A stretch of 64,000 bases of DNA from Chelatococcus sp. HY11 (GTDB lineage: Bacteria > Pseudomonadota > Alphaproteobacteria > Rhizobiales > Beijerinckiaceae). Below the pieces are notes generated by a model that saw only the letters and a list, made by a program, of their open reading frames with translations, searched no databases and was not told the DNA's origin. The stretch spans positions 434,001 to 498,000 of the forward strand of contig NZ_JAHBRX010000001.1 in the NCBI RefSeq assembly GCF_018398335.1, in the 5' to 3' direction. The position numbers were made by a program, and so were the translations under genes. Positions 26,557-35,781 of this stretch are shown in pieces (position 1 is the stretch's first letter; each line of letters begins with the position of its first letter).

Positions 26557-28917
26557 ATGAACGCCACAGGTATCGGCGCCGCGGTACGCCGCAAGGAAGA
26601 CCAGCGTTTCATCACCGGGAAGGGGCAGTATACAGACGATATCAATCGCGCCGGGCAGGCTTATGCCGTCTTTGTGCGTTCGCCGCATGCCCATGCCGAG
26701 ATCCGTGGCATCGACACGTCGGCTGCCATGGCGATGCCGGGCGTGGTTGCCGTGCTGACGGGCGCAGACCTCGAAGCTGACAAGATCGGCGGGCTGATCT
26801 GCGGCTGGATGATTCACTCCAAGGACGGCAGCCCGATGAAGGCGGGCGCCCACCCGGCCCTGGCACAGGGCAAGGTGCGTTACGTCGGAGACCATGTCGC
26901 CGTGGTCATCGCCGAGACCGCCCTTCAGGCCCGCGACGCCGCCGAAGCGGTGAGTGTGGACTACCAGGAATTGCCGGCCGTCGTCGATCCCGCCAAGGCC
27001 AATGGCGCGGCGGCCCTCCACGATGTCGCGCCCGACAATACGGTGTTCTCCTGGCCGCTTGGCGACAAGGCGGCGACCGAAGCCGCCTTCGCGAAGGCGG
27101 CCCATGTCACGCGGCTCGATTTTACCAACAACCGCCTCGTGCCCAATGCCATCGAGCCCCGCGCGGCCGTCGGCGACTATGATGCCGGCACGGGCACCTT
27201 CACGCTCTATACCACGAGCCAGAATCCGCATGTCGCCCGGCTCGTGCTGTCGGCTTTCATCGGCATCGCGCCGGAGAACAAGCTCAGGGTCATCGCGCCC
27301 GATGTCGGCGGCGGATTTGGCTCGAAGATCTTCATCTATGCGGAGGAAACAGTCTGTGTCTGGGCTGCCAAGCGTGTTGGCAGGCCGGTGAAATGGACGG
27401 CGGACCGCACCGAGGCGTTCCTCGCGGATGCCCATGGGCGCGACCATGTCACCCGCGCCGAACTCGCCCTCGATGCCAAGGGCAAGATCCTCGGCCTGCG
27501 CGTCCACACGACGGCCAATCTTGGTGCCTATCTCTCGACCTTCTCGTCGTCGGTGCCGACTTATCTCTACGCGCCGCTGCTCTCGGGACAGTATGATATT
27601 CCGGCGATCTACGCCGAGGTGGACGGGGTTTACACCAATACGGCGCCTGTCGATGCCTATCGCGGCGCCGGGCGGCCCGAGGCGACCTTCGTCGTCGAGC
27701 GGTTGGTCGAGGTCGCGGCGCGCGAGATCGGGTCGGACCCGGTGTCCTTCCGCAGAAAGAACTTCGTCGCCAACTTCCCGCACCAGACACCGGTCATCAT
27801 GAACTATGACGTCGGCGACTATCCGGCGGCGATGGACAAGGCGCTGGAGCTCGCCGACTACAAGGGCTTCGGCCGCCGCAAGCGGGAGAGCGCGAAGGCC
27901 GGCAAGCTGCGTGGGCTTGGGTTCTCGGCCTATATCGAGGCCTGCGGGATCGCTCCCTCCCAGGCGGTCGGCTCGCTGGGGGCCGGCGTCGGCCTGTGGG
28001 AATCGGCGGAAGTGCGAGTCAATCCAACGGGATCCGTCGAAGTCCTCACCGGATCTCACAGCCACGGGCAGGGGCATGAGACAACTTTCGCCCAGTTGGT
28101 CTCGGACCGGCTCGGCATCGGCATCGAGCAGGTGAGCGTCGTCCACGGCGACACCGACAAGGTGCAGTTCGGAATGGGCACCTACGGTTCGCGCTCCGGC
28201 GCGGTCGGCATGTCGGCCATCGTCAAGGCGCTTGACAAGGTCATTGCCAAGGGCCGCAAGGTGGCGGCCTATGTGCTCGAGGCTTCCGAGAGCGACATCG
28301 AATTCAAGGACGGCCGCTTCACCGTGGCAGGCACGGATAAGGGGCTGGCTTTCGGCGAGGTGGCCTTGCAGGCCTATATCGCACACAAATTCTCGGGGCA
28401 GGAGCTGGAGCCGGGCCTCAAGGAAGGCGCTTTCTACGACCCGACCAACTTCACCTTCCCGGCGGGCGTCCATATCTGCGAGCTGGAGATCGATCCTGAT
28501 ACCGGCGTCACGAGGATCGACCGCTGGACGGCGGTGGACGACTTCGGGACCGTCATCAACCCGATGATCGTCGAAGGGCAGGTGCATGGTGGCATTGCCC
28601 AGGGGGTCGGCCAGGCGCTGTTCGAAGGCGCGCATTATGATGATCAAGGTCAGCTCGTTACCGCGAGCTTCATGGACTACACGATGCCCCGCGCCGATGA
28701 TCTGCCGTCCTATACGGTGGGCATGACGGTAACGCCCTGTCCCTCGAACCCCCTCGGTATCAAGGGCTGCGGCGAGGCCGGCGCCATCGCCGCGCCGCCG
28801 GCCGTCATCAATGCCATCACGGACGCGCTCGGCCACGAGCATGTCGCCATGCCGGCGACCCCACAGGAGATCTGGCGGGCGTTGCAGCGCACGCCGACGC
28901 GCATCGCGGCGGAATAG
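26557..28917 (+). CDS. coxL: Form II CODH-like molybdenum hydroxylase, large (molybdopterin) subunit
   Basis: Catalytic subunit of a molybdenum hydroxylase, 786 aa, binding Mo-molybdopterin cytosine dinucleotide. The active-site loop is AYRGAGR (367-373), the form II signature; form I carbon monoxide dehydrogenases have AYXCSFR with the copper-binding cysteine, absent here. The base glutamate lies in [11 protein letters not shown] (E740). Also seen are GGGFGSK (cofactor contact) and [15 protein letters not shown]. Form II proteins are often named CoxL, but CO oxidation is proven for few; purine, nicotinate, aldehyde or other hydroxylations are possible. It follows coxS by 91 bp and precedes coxM. 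Confidence 0.93.
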   Translation: MNATGIGAAVRRKEDQRFITGKGQYTDDINRAGQAYAVFVRSPHAHAEIRGIDTSAAMAMPGVVAVLTGADLEADKIGGLICGWMIHSKDGSPMKAGAHPALAQGKVRYVGDHVAVVIAETALQARDAAEAVSVDYQELPAVVDPAKANGAAALHDVAPDNTVFSWPLGDKAATEAAFAKAAHVTRLDFTNNRLVPNAIEPRAAVGDYDAGTGTFTLYTTSQNPHVARLVLSAFIGIAPENKLRVIAPDVGGGFGSKIFIYAEETVCVWAAKRVGRPVKWTADRTEAFLADAHGRDHVTRAELALDAKGKILGLRVHTTANLGAYLSTFSSSVPTYLYAPLLSGQYDIPAIYAEVDGVYTNTAPVDAYRGAGRPEATFVVERLVEVAAREIGSDPVSFRRKNFVANFPHQTPVIMNYDVGDYPAAMDKALELADYKGFGRRKRESAKAGKLRGLGFSAYIEACGIAPSQAVGSLGAGVGLWESAEVRVNPTGSVEVLTGSHSHGQGHETTFAQLVSDRLGIGIEQVSVVHGDTDKVQFGMGTYGSRSGAVGMSAIVKALDKVIAKGRKVAAYVLEASESDIEFKDGRFTVAGTDKGLAFGEVALQAYIAHKFSGQELEPGLKEGAFYDPTNFTFPAGVHICELEIDPDTGVTRIDRWTAVDDFGTVINPMIVEGQVHGGIAQGVGQALFEGAHYDDQGQLVTASFMDYTMPRADDLPSYTVGMTVTPCPSNPLGIKGCGEAGAIAAPPAVINAITDALGHEHVAMPATPQEIWRALQRTPTRIAAE

Positions 28918-28980
28918 CCTTCATTCGGGAGGCCGGACGCTCATGCGGGCCTCACCCGTTTCCCGGTGGGAGAGACAGAC

Positions 28981-29790
28981 ATGTACGCTTTTGACTATCA
29001 TCGCCCCGACAGCCTGCGCAAAGCCGTCAATCTCGCCACCAAGGTCGAGGACGCCAAGTTCCTCGCCGGCGGGCATACGTTGCTGCCGACGATGAAGCAG
29101 CGGCTGGCCTCGCCGTCGGCGCTCATCGATCTCAACATGGTCACGGAGCTCGCGGGGATCGAACTGCGCGGACGAACGGTCGTGATCGGCGCGATGACGC
29201 GCCATGCGTCCGTCGAGCAGTCACCGGAGCTTCAGCAGGCACTGCCGGCGCTGGCCGAACTCGCCCATGTGATCGGTGATCCGCAAGTGCGTCATCGCGG
29301 CACCATTGGTGGTTCCATCGCCAATAACGATCCAGCGGCCGATTACCCGGCGGCCTGCCTCGCGCTCGGCGCGACCATCGTGACGACGAAGCGCAAACTG
29401 ACGGCCGATGAGTTCTTCACCGGCCTGTTCGAGACGGCTCTGGAGGACGGCGAGATCATCACCAAGGTGATCTTTCCGGTCGTCAACCGCGCGGCCTATG
29501 AGAAGTTCCGCAACCCGGCCTCCCGCTATGCGCTCGCCGGCGTTTTCGTCGCCAAGCGCGGGAGTGATATTCGCGTTGCGGTCACGGGGGCGGGTGAGAA
29601 CGGCGTCTTCAGGCTTCCGGAATTCGAGGCCGCCTTGAAGGCGCGTTTCTCGCCGAAGTCCATCGAGGGCCTGAAGGTCTCGCCCGATGGCCTGATTGGC
29701 GATATCCATGCGGATCCGGCCTATCGTGCTCAGCTGGTGGCGGTGATGGCGCGTCGCGCGGTGGCCAAGGCGGCGGCGCGCGCGTCTTGA
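28981..29790 (+). CDS. coxM: CODH-like molybdenum hydroxylase, medium FAD subunit
   Basis: FAD-binding subunit of 269 aa that passes electrons from the iron-sulfur clusters to the acceptor. Family motifs are FLAGGHTLLPTMKQRL (28-43, FAD pyrophosphate binding; AGGHS is usual, here AGGHT) and TIGGSIANNDPAADYPAA (around residue 110). The C-terminal CO_deh_flav_C domain follows VFVAKRGSDIRVAVTGAGENGVFR. A GGAGAG lies before ATG 28981. Completes the SLM set. Confidence 0.93.
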   Translation: MYAFDYHRPDSLRKAVNLATKVEDAKFLAGGHTLLPTMKQRLASPSALIDLNMVTELAGIELRGRTVVIGAMTRHASVEQSPELQQALPALAELAHVIGDPQVRHRGTIGGSIANNDPAADYPAACLALGATIVTTKRKLTADEFFTGLFETALEDGEIITKVIFPVVNRAAYEKFRNPASRYALAGVFVAKRGSDIRVAVTGAGENGVFRLPEFEAALKARFSPKSIEGLKVSPDGLIGDIHADPAYRAQLVAVMARRAVAKAAARAS

Positions 29791-29859
29791 CGGCGCCGCG
29801 TTGACCTGAGACGGCTAGACAGCCGGACCCGGTTCCAGGGCCGCGGCTGGAGTGACCGC

Positions 29860-30771
29860 ATGACATCCTTGCCGCCTTCCATCGATGAAACGCTCGCGCT
29901 TCTTGGCAGCGCGGGCTATGTCGCCGATAGACCGCTCGCGACGGTGCTGTTCCTCGCCTTGCGCATGGGCCGGCCGCTGTTTCTCGAAGGCGAGGCCGGC
30001 GTTGGCAAGACCGAGATTGCCAAGGTGCTGGCGGGCGCGCTTGGCCGGCGCCTTATCCGGCTGCAATGCTACGAGGGCCTCGATATCGCCTCGGCCGTCT
30101 ACGAGTGGAACTATGCCGCGCAAATGATGGCGATCCGCCTCGGCGAGGCGGCGGGTGAAACGGATCGGGAGCGGCTTGAGGCGGACGTGTTTTCCGAGCG
30201 CTATCTGCTAAAGCGGCCGCTTCTGCAGGCGCTGGAACCCGATACTGCCGGGCCGCCCGTGCTGCTGATCGACGAGCTGGACCGCACCGACGAGGCGTTC
30301 GAAGCCTTTCTTCTGGAGGTACTTTCGGATTTCCAGGTGACCGTGCCGGAATTCGGCACGATCCGAGCCGATAATCCGCCTGTCGTCCTGATCACCTCCA
30401 ATCGCACACGCGAGGTGCATGACGCCCTCAAGCGCCGCTGCCTCTATCATTGGGTCGATTATCCCGACGCCGAGCGCGAGCTTGCCATCGTCAAGGCGCG
30501 CCTCCCGAATGCTCCGGCCGAGCTGACGCGCGAGATCGTCGCCTTCGTCCAGGCCATTCGCAAGGAGGAGCTGTTCAAGGTGCCGGGTGTCGCGGAGACG
30601 CTCGACTGGGCGTCGGCCCTGGTCGAGCTCGACGCTGTCGCGCTCGACCCGGCCGTCGTGTCGGATACCCTCGGCGTTCTCCTGAAATACCAGGATGATA
30701 TCCAGAAGATGCAAGGCTCGGCCGTGAAGGCGATGCTCGACGCTGTGCAGGCTGAGCTGAAGGCCGCGTGA
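29860..30771 (+). CDS. coxD: MoxR-family AAA+ ATPase (CoxD-like maturation factor)
   Basis: AAA+ chaperone-like ATPase, 303 aa. Walker A GEAGVGKTEI (44-53), Walker B VLLIDELDR (134-142) and the sensor ITSNRTREVHDALKRRCLYHWVDYP are intact and place it in the MoxR/CoxD group. In Oligotropha CODH, CoxD is needed to finish the active site and works with the VWA protein CoxE, which follows here. Form II enzymes lack the copper, so its role may be general folding or sulfuration of the cofactor. It is followed by a repeat element rather than directly by coxE. Confidence 0.88.
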   Translation: MTSLPPSIDETLALLGSAGYVADRPLATVLFLALRMGRPLFLEGEAGVGKTEIAKVLAGALGRRLIRLQCYEGLDIASAVYEWNYAAQMMAIRLGEAAGETDRERLEADVFSERYLLKRPLLQALEPDTAGPPVLLIDELDRTDEAFEAFLLEVLSDFQVTVPEFGTIRADNPPVVLITSNRTREVHDALKRRCLYHWVDYPDAERELAIVKARLPNAPAELTREIVAFVQAIRKEELFKVPGVAETLDWASALVELDAVALDPAVVSDTLGVLLKYQDDIQKMQGSAVKAMLDAVQAELKAA

Positions 30772-30787
30772 GCGAGATTTATTTCCT

Positions 30788-30953
30788 GTCATGGCCGGGC
30801 TTGTCCCGGCCATCACGATCGGAAAGACGCATCGATGGCAGTCTTCTCCGTCTGTTGACCAGGATGCGGCGGTGTCTCGATGCGGATTTGAACACGTGAT
30901 GAAATATGGCGCGAGTTGATGATCGGGATGGTCGGGACAAGCCCGGCCATGAC
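30788..30953. repeat. 166-bp inverted-repeat element between coxD and coxE
   Basis: The ends are 33-bp inverted copies matching at 31 of 33 positions: GTCATGGCCGGGCTTGTCCC on the left (from 30788) and its complement ending at 30953. Each arm is itself a palindrome (GGCCGGG-CTTGT-CCCGGCC). The CATGGCCGGGCTTGTCCCGGC motif is a familiar dispersed repeat of Rhizobiales intergenic DNA. No transposase is inside. The right arm is translated as the N-terminus of the CoxE-like protein. Confidence 0.88.
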
Positions 30954-32174
30954 GAAGAGAGGGGTGCTGAGCACTCCGCCCATGGCGGCCATCTCGCTGA
31001 CAACATCACCTATTTCGCGCGGGCGTTGCGCACGGCGGGCCTGCCCGTCGGTCCGGGGGCCGTGATCGACGCGATCGGCGCCGTGGAGGCGGCCCATGTC
31101 GGCACGCGCGAGGACTTCTACTGGACGCTCCACGCCATCTTCGTGAAGAAGCACGAGCAGACGGTGATTTTCGACCAGGCGTTCCGCTTGTTCTGGCGCC
31201 GTCGCGCGCTTGTCGAAAAATTGATCGCCGCGCTATCGCCGATTGCGCCGGGCGATGAGAAGTCTGAGGACAAGCCGAAGCCCGGCGCGGAGCGGGTGGC
31301 GAGCGCCTTTCCCACCGGCACACGCGAGCCTCCGCGGCCGAAGCGTGAGCTCGAATTGTCGGCCCAGTTCACGATGTCGGATCGCGAGCGGCTTGCGAGC
31401 CGTGATTTCGCGCAGATGTCGGCGGCGGAGATCGCCGAGACCAAGCAGCTTATCGCGCGGCTCGTGCTTCCGCAGGACAAGGTGGCGACGCGCCGCTGGC
31501 GCGCTGATCATCGCGGCCGGCGTATCGATGCCCGTGCGAGCTTCCGACGCGCGCTGGCCACCGGCGGGCATTTCGTCGATCTCGCATGGCGGCAGCGTGA
31601 CGAACGTCATCCCCCGATCGTCGCGCTGGTCGATATATCGGGCTCGATGACCGACTACAGCCGCCTTTTCCTGCAGTTTCTGCACGCGCTTGGCGAGCGG
31701 CGGCCCGTGTCGAGCTTCGTTTTCGGCACGCGTCTCACCAATATCACCCGGGCGCTGGCGCGGCGCGATCCTGACGAGGCGCTCGCCAGTGCCTCCCTTC
31801 TGGTGAAGGATTGGGAGGGTGGTACGCGTGTTGCCGCTTCGCTTGCCCAGTTCAATCGCCAGTGGTCACGGCGGGTGCTGGCGCAAGGCGCGATTGTGCT
31901 GATGTTCACCGATGGCTTGGAGCGGGAGGTGACGCCGGAGCTCGGCGCGGCGATGGACCGTCTTCATCGTTCCTGCCGACGGCTCATCTGGCTCAACCCG
32001 CTTCTGCGCTATGACGGCTTTCAGGCCAAGGCGGGGGGCATCCGCGCCATGCTGCCGCATGTCGACGAATTCAGGACCATGCATAACCTCAATGCCATGA
32101 CGGCGCTGGTCCAGGCGTTGTCGGCCCGAGGGGGCGCGGCCGACCCGCGCCGGTGGTTGCTGCCGGCCGCGTGA
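30906..32174 (+). CDS. coxE: VWA-domain protein CoxE
   Basis: A 422-residue cytoplasmic von Willebrand A protein of the CoxE family, the usual partner of a MoxR ATPase in assembling metalloenzymes. The family N-terminal part starts at LADNITYFARALRTAGLPVGPGAV (about residue 31), with DFYWTLHAIFVKKHE; the VWA MIDAS site DISGSMTDYSR begins at D243, with later T and D contributors in FGTRLTNITRAL and FTDGLERE. The only usable in-frame start is ATG 30906 because a stop lies just upstream, so residues ~6-16 (DRDGRDKPGHD) are encoded by the repeat arm. The Shine-Dalgarno is weak. Confidence 0.86.
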   Translation: MARVDDRDGRDKPGHDEERGAEHSAHGGHLADNITYFARALRTAGLPVGPGAVIDAIGAVEAAHVGTREDFYWTLHAIFVKKHEQTVIFDQAFRLFWRRRALVEKLIAALSPIAPGDEKSEDKPKPGAERVASAFPTGTREPPRPKRELELSAQFTMSDRERLASRDFAQMSAAEIAETKQLIARLVLPQDKVATRRWRADHRGRRIDARASFRRALATGGHFVDLAWRQRDERHPPIVALVDISGSMTDYSRLFLQFLHALGERRPVSSFVFGTRLTNITRALARRDPDEALASASLLVKDWEGGTRVAASLAQFNRQWSRRVLAQGAIVLMFTDGLEREVTPELGAAMDRLHRSCRRLIWLNPLLRYDGFQAKAGGIRAMLPHVDEFRTMHNLNAMTALVQALSARGGAADPRRWLLPAA

Positions 32175-32229
32175 GCTACGATATATCCGAGCAAGCATTT
32201 GTCTTGCTGACAACAACGGGGGTACCACG

Positions 32230-32553
32230 ATGCTCGCGACCGACAATCAGATCCTGAACGAGGCCGAGGCCTGGAAGCGTGCCGGTCGCGAGGTCGCCGT
32301 CGCCACCGTCGTCGAAACCTGGGGATCGGCGCCCCGGCCGGTTGGCAGCCATCTCGTCATCGATGGCGAGGGCAATTTTCTTGGCTCGGTATCCGGCGGC
32401 TGCGTGGAGGGCGAAGTCATCACGCAGGCGCTCGATGTCATCGCCGAGGCCACTCCCCGCATGCTTGAATTCGGTGTCGCCGATGAGACGGCATGGCGCG
32501 CGGGGCTTTCCTGCGGCGGCCGCATCCGCGTTTTCGTCGAGCCTTTGATCTGA
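32230..32553 (+). CDS. XdhC/CoxI domain protein (N-terminal module)
   Basis: A 107-residue protein made only of the XdhC_CoxI module: EVAVATVVETWGSAPRPVGSHLVI, GNFLGSVSGGCVEGEV and a SCGGRIRVFVEP ending with conserved Cys residues. In XdhC this part binds the molybdenum cofactor for insertion or sulfuration of the hydroxylase. Here it is a free-standing gene, followed 19 bp later by the matching Rossmann-domain gene. Together they would equal one full-length XdhC/CoxF. Confidence 0.88.
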   Translation: MLATDNQILNEAEAWKRAGREVAVATVVETWGSAPRPVGSHLVIDGEGNFLGSVSGGCVEGEVITQALDVIAEATPRMLEFGVADETAWRAGLSCGGRIRVFVEPLI

Positions 32554-32572
32554 CTAACCGAGAGGCGACCCG

Positions 32573-33271
32573 ATGAAGCTCGAACATCTCGCTGCGCTCA
32601 ATGCCGAGCGAGCGGCCCGTAGGGCTGCCGTCCTGGTGACGCCCCTGGAATCCGGCGAACAGCGCTTGGTGAAGGCGGCGGAGGTGGCGAGCGACCCTCT
32701 TGCGGAGGCGATTGTCGAGCGGCTGCGGCTCGGCAAGAGCGGCGTGGTCGAGACGGACAGCGGCGGCTATTTCCTCACGGTGCAGGTTCCCCCGGTCAGG
32801 CTCGTCGTGACGGGGGCCGTGCATATCAGCCAGGCACTGGCGCCCATGGCGCGGCTCCTCGATCTCGATATCACGGTCATCGACCCGCGCACGGCTTTCG
32901 CATCGCCGGAGCGTTTCCCCGACGTGCGGCTTCTGGCCCAGTGGCCTGAGGAGGTGCTCAAGGAGACGCCGTTCGATCGCTACACAGCCTTCGCCGCGCT
33001 GACCCATGACCCCAAGATCGATGATCCCGCGCTTGTCGCGGCGCTGAGGAGCGATGCCTTCTACGTGGGCGCTCTCGGCTCGCGCAAGACCCACGCCAAG
33101 CGGCTTGAGCGCCTGAGAGCGCTAGGCTTTTCCGATGCGGATGTCGCGCGCATCAAGGCGCCGATAGGTTTACCGATCGGCGCGGTCAGTCCGGCCGAGA
33201 TCGCGCTCGCCGTTCTGGGTGAGGTCGTGGCTGCGCTGCGGCTTGACGCCTCACGGGGGCACGCGTCGTGA
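32573..33271 (+). CDS. XdhC Rossmann-domain protein (C-terminal module)
   Basis: A 232-residue protein containing the XdhC_C Rossmann module: RLVVTGAVHISQALAPMARLLDLDITVIDPR (about 80-110) and DPKIDDPALVAALRSDAFYVGALGSRKTHAKR (about 145-176), ending with GLPIGAVSPAEIALAVLGEVVA. The glycine-rich loop is altered (GAVHIS for GxGHxG), keeping the His. It cooperates with the preceding XdhC/CoxI module in cofactor maturation. Its stop overlaps the start of the MoeA-like gene by 4 bp (GTGA). Confidence 0.87.
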   Translation: MKLEHLAALNAERAARRAAVLVTPLESGEQRLVKAAEVASDPLAEAIVERLRLGKSGVVETDSGGYFLTVQVPPVRLVVTGAVHISQALAPMARLLDLDITVIDPRTAFASPERFPDVRLLAQWPEEVLKETPFDRYTAFAALTHDPKIDDPALVAALRSDAFYVGALGSRKTHAKRLERLRALGFSDADVARIKAPIGLPIGAVSPAEIALAVLGEVVAALRLDASRGHAS

Positions 33272-34323
33272 AATTTGGCCCGGTGAGCCTTCAGGAAGCG
33301 GAAGGCGCCATCGTCGCGCATTCCCTGCGCCTACCCGAGCGGGTCATCAAGAAGGGCCATCGTCTCGTTGCGACGGATATTGCCGATTTACGGGCCGCGG
33401 GCATTGCCTCGCTCACCGTAGCCCGCCTGGAGCGGGACGACGTACCGGAGGACGAGGCCGCGGCCACCCTCGCTGAAGCAGTAGCGGGACCGGGCGTCAG
33501 GGTCGAGGCGCCGTTCACAGGGCGCTCGAATCTTTATGCGACGGCCCCCGGCGTGCTTGTCGTCGATGGCCCGGCGATCGACGCCGTCAACGCCGTCGAT
33601 GAGACCGTGACCATGGCGACGCTCCCAGCCTACAGGCCCGTCGCCGCAGGCGATATGGTCGGCACGGTCAAGATCATTCCCTATGCGGTCGCCGGCGCGG
33701 TCCTCGCGCAAACGCTGGAACTGGCCGCGCAGGGATCGGCGCTCTTGCAGGTCACGCCTTACCGGCTGCGGCGTGTGGCGGTTATCTCGACGCGCCTTCC
33801 ATCCATCAAGGAAAGTACGATCGACAAGACCCTGAAGGTCTTGCGCCAGCGCCTCGCGCCGACGGGCGCGACCGTGATCGCGGATATGCGGGTGGACCAC
33901 ACAGCTGACGCCCTGGCGGCGGCCATCGCTTCTGTGGACAGCGCGGAAGCCGATCTTCTCGTCATCTTCGGCGCCTCGGCGGTGGCTGACCGGCGGGATG
34001 TGGTGCCGGCGGCGCTCGAGGCGGTTGGCGGCGAAATCCTGCACCTCGGCATGCCGGTTGATCCCGGCAATCTGCTGCTTCTGGGCGAACGGGCGGGCCG
34101 GCCTGTCATCGGCGCGCCCGGTTGCGCGCGTTCGCCTCGGGAAAACGGCTTCGACTGGATTCTGCATCGGCTGCTCGCCGGCCTTGCCGTGACCCGCGCC
34201 GACATCACCCGGCTCGGTGTCGGCGGGCTTCTCATGGAGATCCGCTCGCGTCCGCAACCCCGCGAGGGTGGCGAACCGGAGCTGGATGCCAACGGCCATG
34301 ACGGCCAGGGAGAGGAGCCGTGA
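33268..34323 (+). CDS. MoeA-like molybdopterin-binding protein
   Basis: A 351-residue protein whose C-terminal part (about 165-330) is a MoCF-biosynthesis/MogA-like molybdopterin-binding domain: RRVAVISTRLPSIKESTIDKTLKVLRQRL, LLVIFGASAVADRRDVVPAALEAVGGEILHLGMPVDPGNLLLLG, and GAPGCARSPRENGFDWILHRLLAG. The N-terminal part handles an FGPVSLQEAEGAIVAHSLRL module. In many Rhizobiales this is fused to a MobA-like domain; here that domain is the next gene. It probably binds Mo-MPT during conversion to the dinucleotide cofactor. GTG start, 4-bp overlap on both sides. Confidence 0.82.
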   Translation: MKFGPVSLQEAEGAIVAHSLRLPERVIKKGHRLVATDIADLRAAGIASLTVARLERDDVPEDEAAATLAEAVAGPGVRVEAPFTGRSNLYATAPGVLVVDGPAIDAVNAVDETVTMATLPAYRPVAAGDMVGTVKIIPYAVAGAVLAQTLELAAQGSALLQVTPYRLRRVAVISTRLPSIKESTIDKTLKVLRQRLAPTGATVIADMRVDHTADALAAAIASVDSAEADLLVIFGASAVADRRDVVPAALEAVGGEILHLGMPVDPGNLLLLGERAGRPVIGAPGCARSPRENGFDWILHRLLAGLAVTRADITRLGVGGLLMEIRSRPQPREGGEPELDANGHDGQGEEP

Positions 34324-34934
34324 GCCGGGTTGCCGCGATCGTTTTGGCGGCGGGCCGCTCGACGCGGATGGGGGCTGTCAACAAGCTCACCACCGCTCTT
34401 GGCGGCAGGCCGCTGGTCGCCCATGCGGTGCGGGCGGCTCTCGGCTCCAAGGCGCGTCCCGTCGTCGTCGTGACGGGGCACGAGGCTCAAGCCGTGAAGG
34501 AGGCCCTGACCGGCCTGCCGATCACATCGGTCCATAATGCTGCCTATGCGACGGGGCTAGCCTCGTCGCTGCAAACCGGTATCGCGGCGCTTCCCGCCGA
34601 CGTGGACGGCGCGCTTATCCTCCTTGGCGACATGCCGGCTGTGTCCGCATCGCTGCTCGATCGTCTGATCGATGCCTTCGCTCATTTCTCTGACCCTGCG
34701 CATCCCTATGCGGCTGTGGTGCCGACCCTTGAGGGACAATGGGGCAACCCGGTGCTGCTGGCGCGCCGGCTGTTTTCGCCGGTCATGCAACTCGCGGGTG
34801 ATGAGGGTGCGCGCCGGCTCCTTGCCCGGGAACGGGTGCTCGAAATCGCCGTGGATGATCCTTCCATCGTCGCGGACGTCGATACGCCGGATGCGCTCGC
34901 CGACATCGCCCGCAATTTTCCGCCGGCTCTTTAA
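34320..34934 (+). CDS. MocA/MobA-like molybdenum cofactor nucleotidyltransferase
   Basis: A 204-residue NTP-transferase-fold protein. IVLAAGRSTRMGAVNKLTTALGGRPL (7-32) is the nucleotide-binding loop with the catalytic lysine, and ALILLGDMPAVSASLLDRLIDAF (around residue 98) has the metal-binding Asp. This fits MocA, which makes molybdopterin cytosine dinucleotide, the cofactor form used by CoxL-type enzymes; MobA (guanine) is less likely in this context. GTG start at 34320 follows GGAGAGGAG and overlaps the previous stop. It ends the cox cluster; an AT-richer 139-bp gap follows. Confidence 0.85.
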   Translation: MSRVAAIVLAAGRSTRMGAVNKLTTALGGRPLVAHAVRAALGSKARPVVVVTGHEAQAVKEALTGLPITSVHNAAYATGLASSLQTGIAALPADVDGALILLGDMPAVSASLLDRLIDAFAHFSDPAHPYAAVVPTLEGQWGNPVLLARRLFSPVMQLAGDEGARRLLARERVLEIAVDDPSIVADVDTPDALADIARNFPPAL

Positions 34935-35073
34935 GAAAAAAGCGCGTCTACCTCCGAAAATGGCACATGACGCGATTGTGATCCATCTCGACGAAAGGTG
35001 GCCATTCATGCCATAGAAATAGGCATGCAGGGCGAGCTCGTTCGCCCGTCGCCGCTCACTGAAGTATCTGGCC

Positions 35074-35781
35074 ATGCTGGCATTAGACCTCGCCGACGTT
35101 ACGGTCTCCTATCGCGATCGTGGGAACCCTGAACTCTCCGTCGCCCGCCTGCAGCTCGCGCGCGGAGAAACGATGGCCGTGACGGGGCGGGCCGATATCG
35201 GCAAGCGCGCATTGCACAATGTGATCGCGGGATTGGAGAGGCCGACGACAGGCCGGGTGCTTTGGGGCGAGGTCGATATCGCGGCGCTCGCCACGCCCAA
35301 GCGCGATCTCTGGCGCGCGCGCCATATGGGGCTCATGTCCCGCGAAACCAATCTCTTTCCCGGGCTCAGCATCATGGACAATGTGTTGCTGCCGACAGTG
35401 CTCGGCCGCAACACGGGCTTCGGATTTTGGCGTGGCCCGGCGGTCCTGCGCGAGCGGGCCACCATGTTGATCGAGCGGGCTGGCCTGACAGAGCCTGGCA
35501 GGCTGGTCGATGATCTCGACCGGAACGAGAGGCGGGGGGTGGCGCTCGCGCGTATGCTGCTCAAACGCCCGGACATTCTTCTCGTGGACGATCCGACCGG
35601 TGACCTCGCGCCGCGGGCGGCTGAGGCTATCGGCGACAGTCTTCTGGCGCTTGCCCGCGAGGAGCGCGTCACGCTCGTCGCCTTTACCGATGACGAGCGG
35701 CTGATCGGCTGTATGGATCATGTCGTCCCGCTCCGCGCGGGACGCATTCTCTCCGAGGGCTGCGTGGAGATGGCATCGTGA
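35074..35781 (+). CDS. ABC-transporter ATPase homologue with degenerate catalytic motifs
   Basis: A 235-residue protein with the overall LolD/MacB-type ABC fold but without the usual ATP-handling residues. The P-loop is GRADIGKR (38-45), with Arg where Ser/Thr should coordinate Mg; the region of the LSGGQ signature reads DDLDRNERRGVALAR; Walker B is ILLVDDPTGDL with Asp replacing the catalytic Glu (D173); the switch His is replaced in VAFTDDERL. The Q-loop Gln is also absent (LMSRETNLFPG). The permease gene follows with a 4-bp GTGA overlap. The reading frame is intact with normal codon use, so this looks like a maintained, functionally changed protein rather than a pseudogene. ATP binding may persist through K44. 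Confidence 0.8.
   Translation: MLALDLADVTVSYRDRGNPELSVARLQLARGETMAVTGRADIGKRALHNVIAGLERPTTGRVLWGEVDIAALATPKRDLWRARHMGLMSRETNLFPGLSIMDNVLLPTVLGRNTGFGFWRGPAVLRERATMLIERAGLTEPGRLVDDLDRNERRGVALARMLLKRPDILLVDDPTGDLAPRAAEAIGDSLLALAREERVTLVAFTDDERLIGCMDHVVPLRAGRILSEGCVEMAS

Noticed and set aside
26521..28842. A 773-residue minus-strand open frame opposite coxL
   Set aside because: It is the antisense shadow of a GC-rich gene; the composition is Arg/Asp/Gly-rich with no domain while the sense strand is a clear CoxL.
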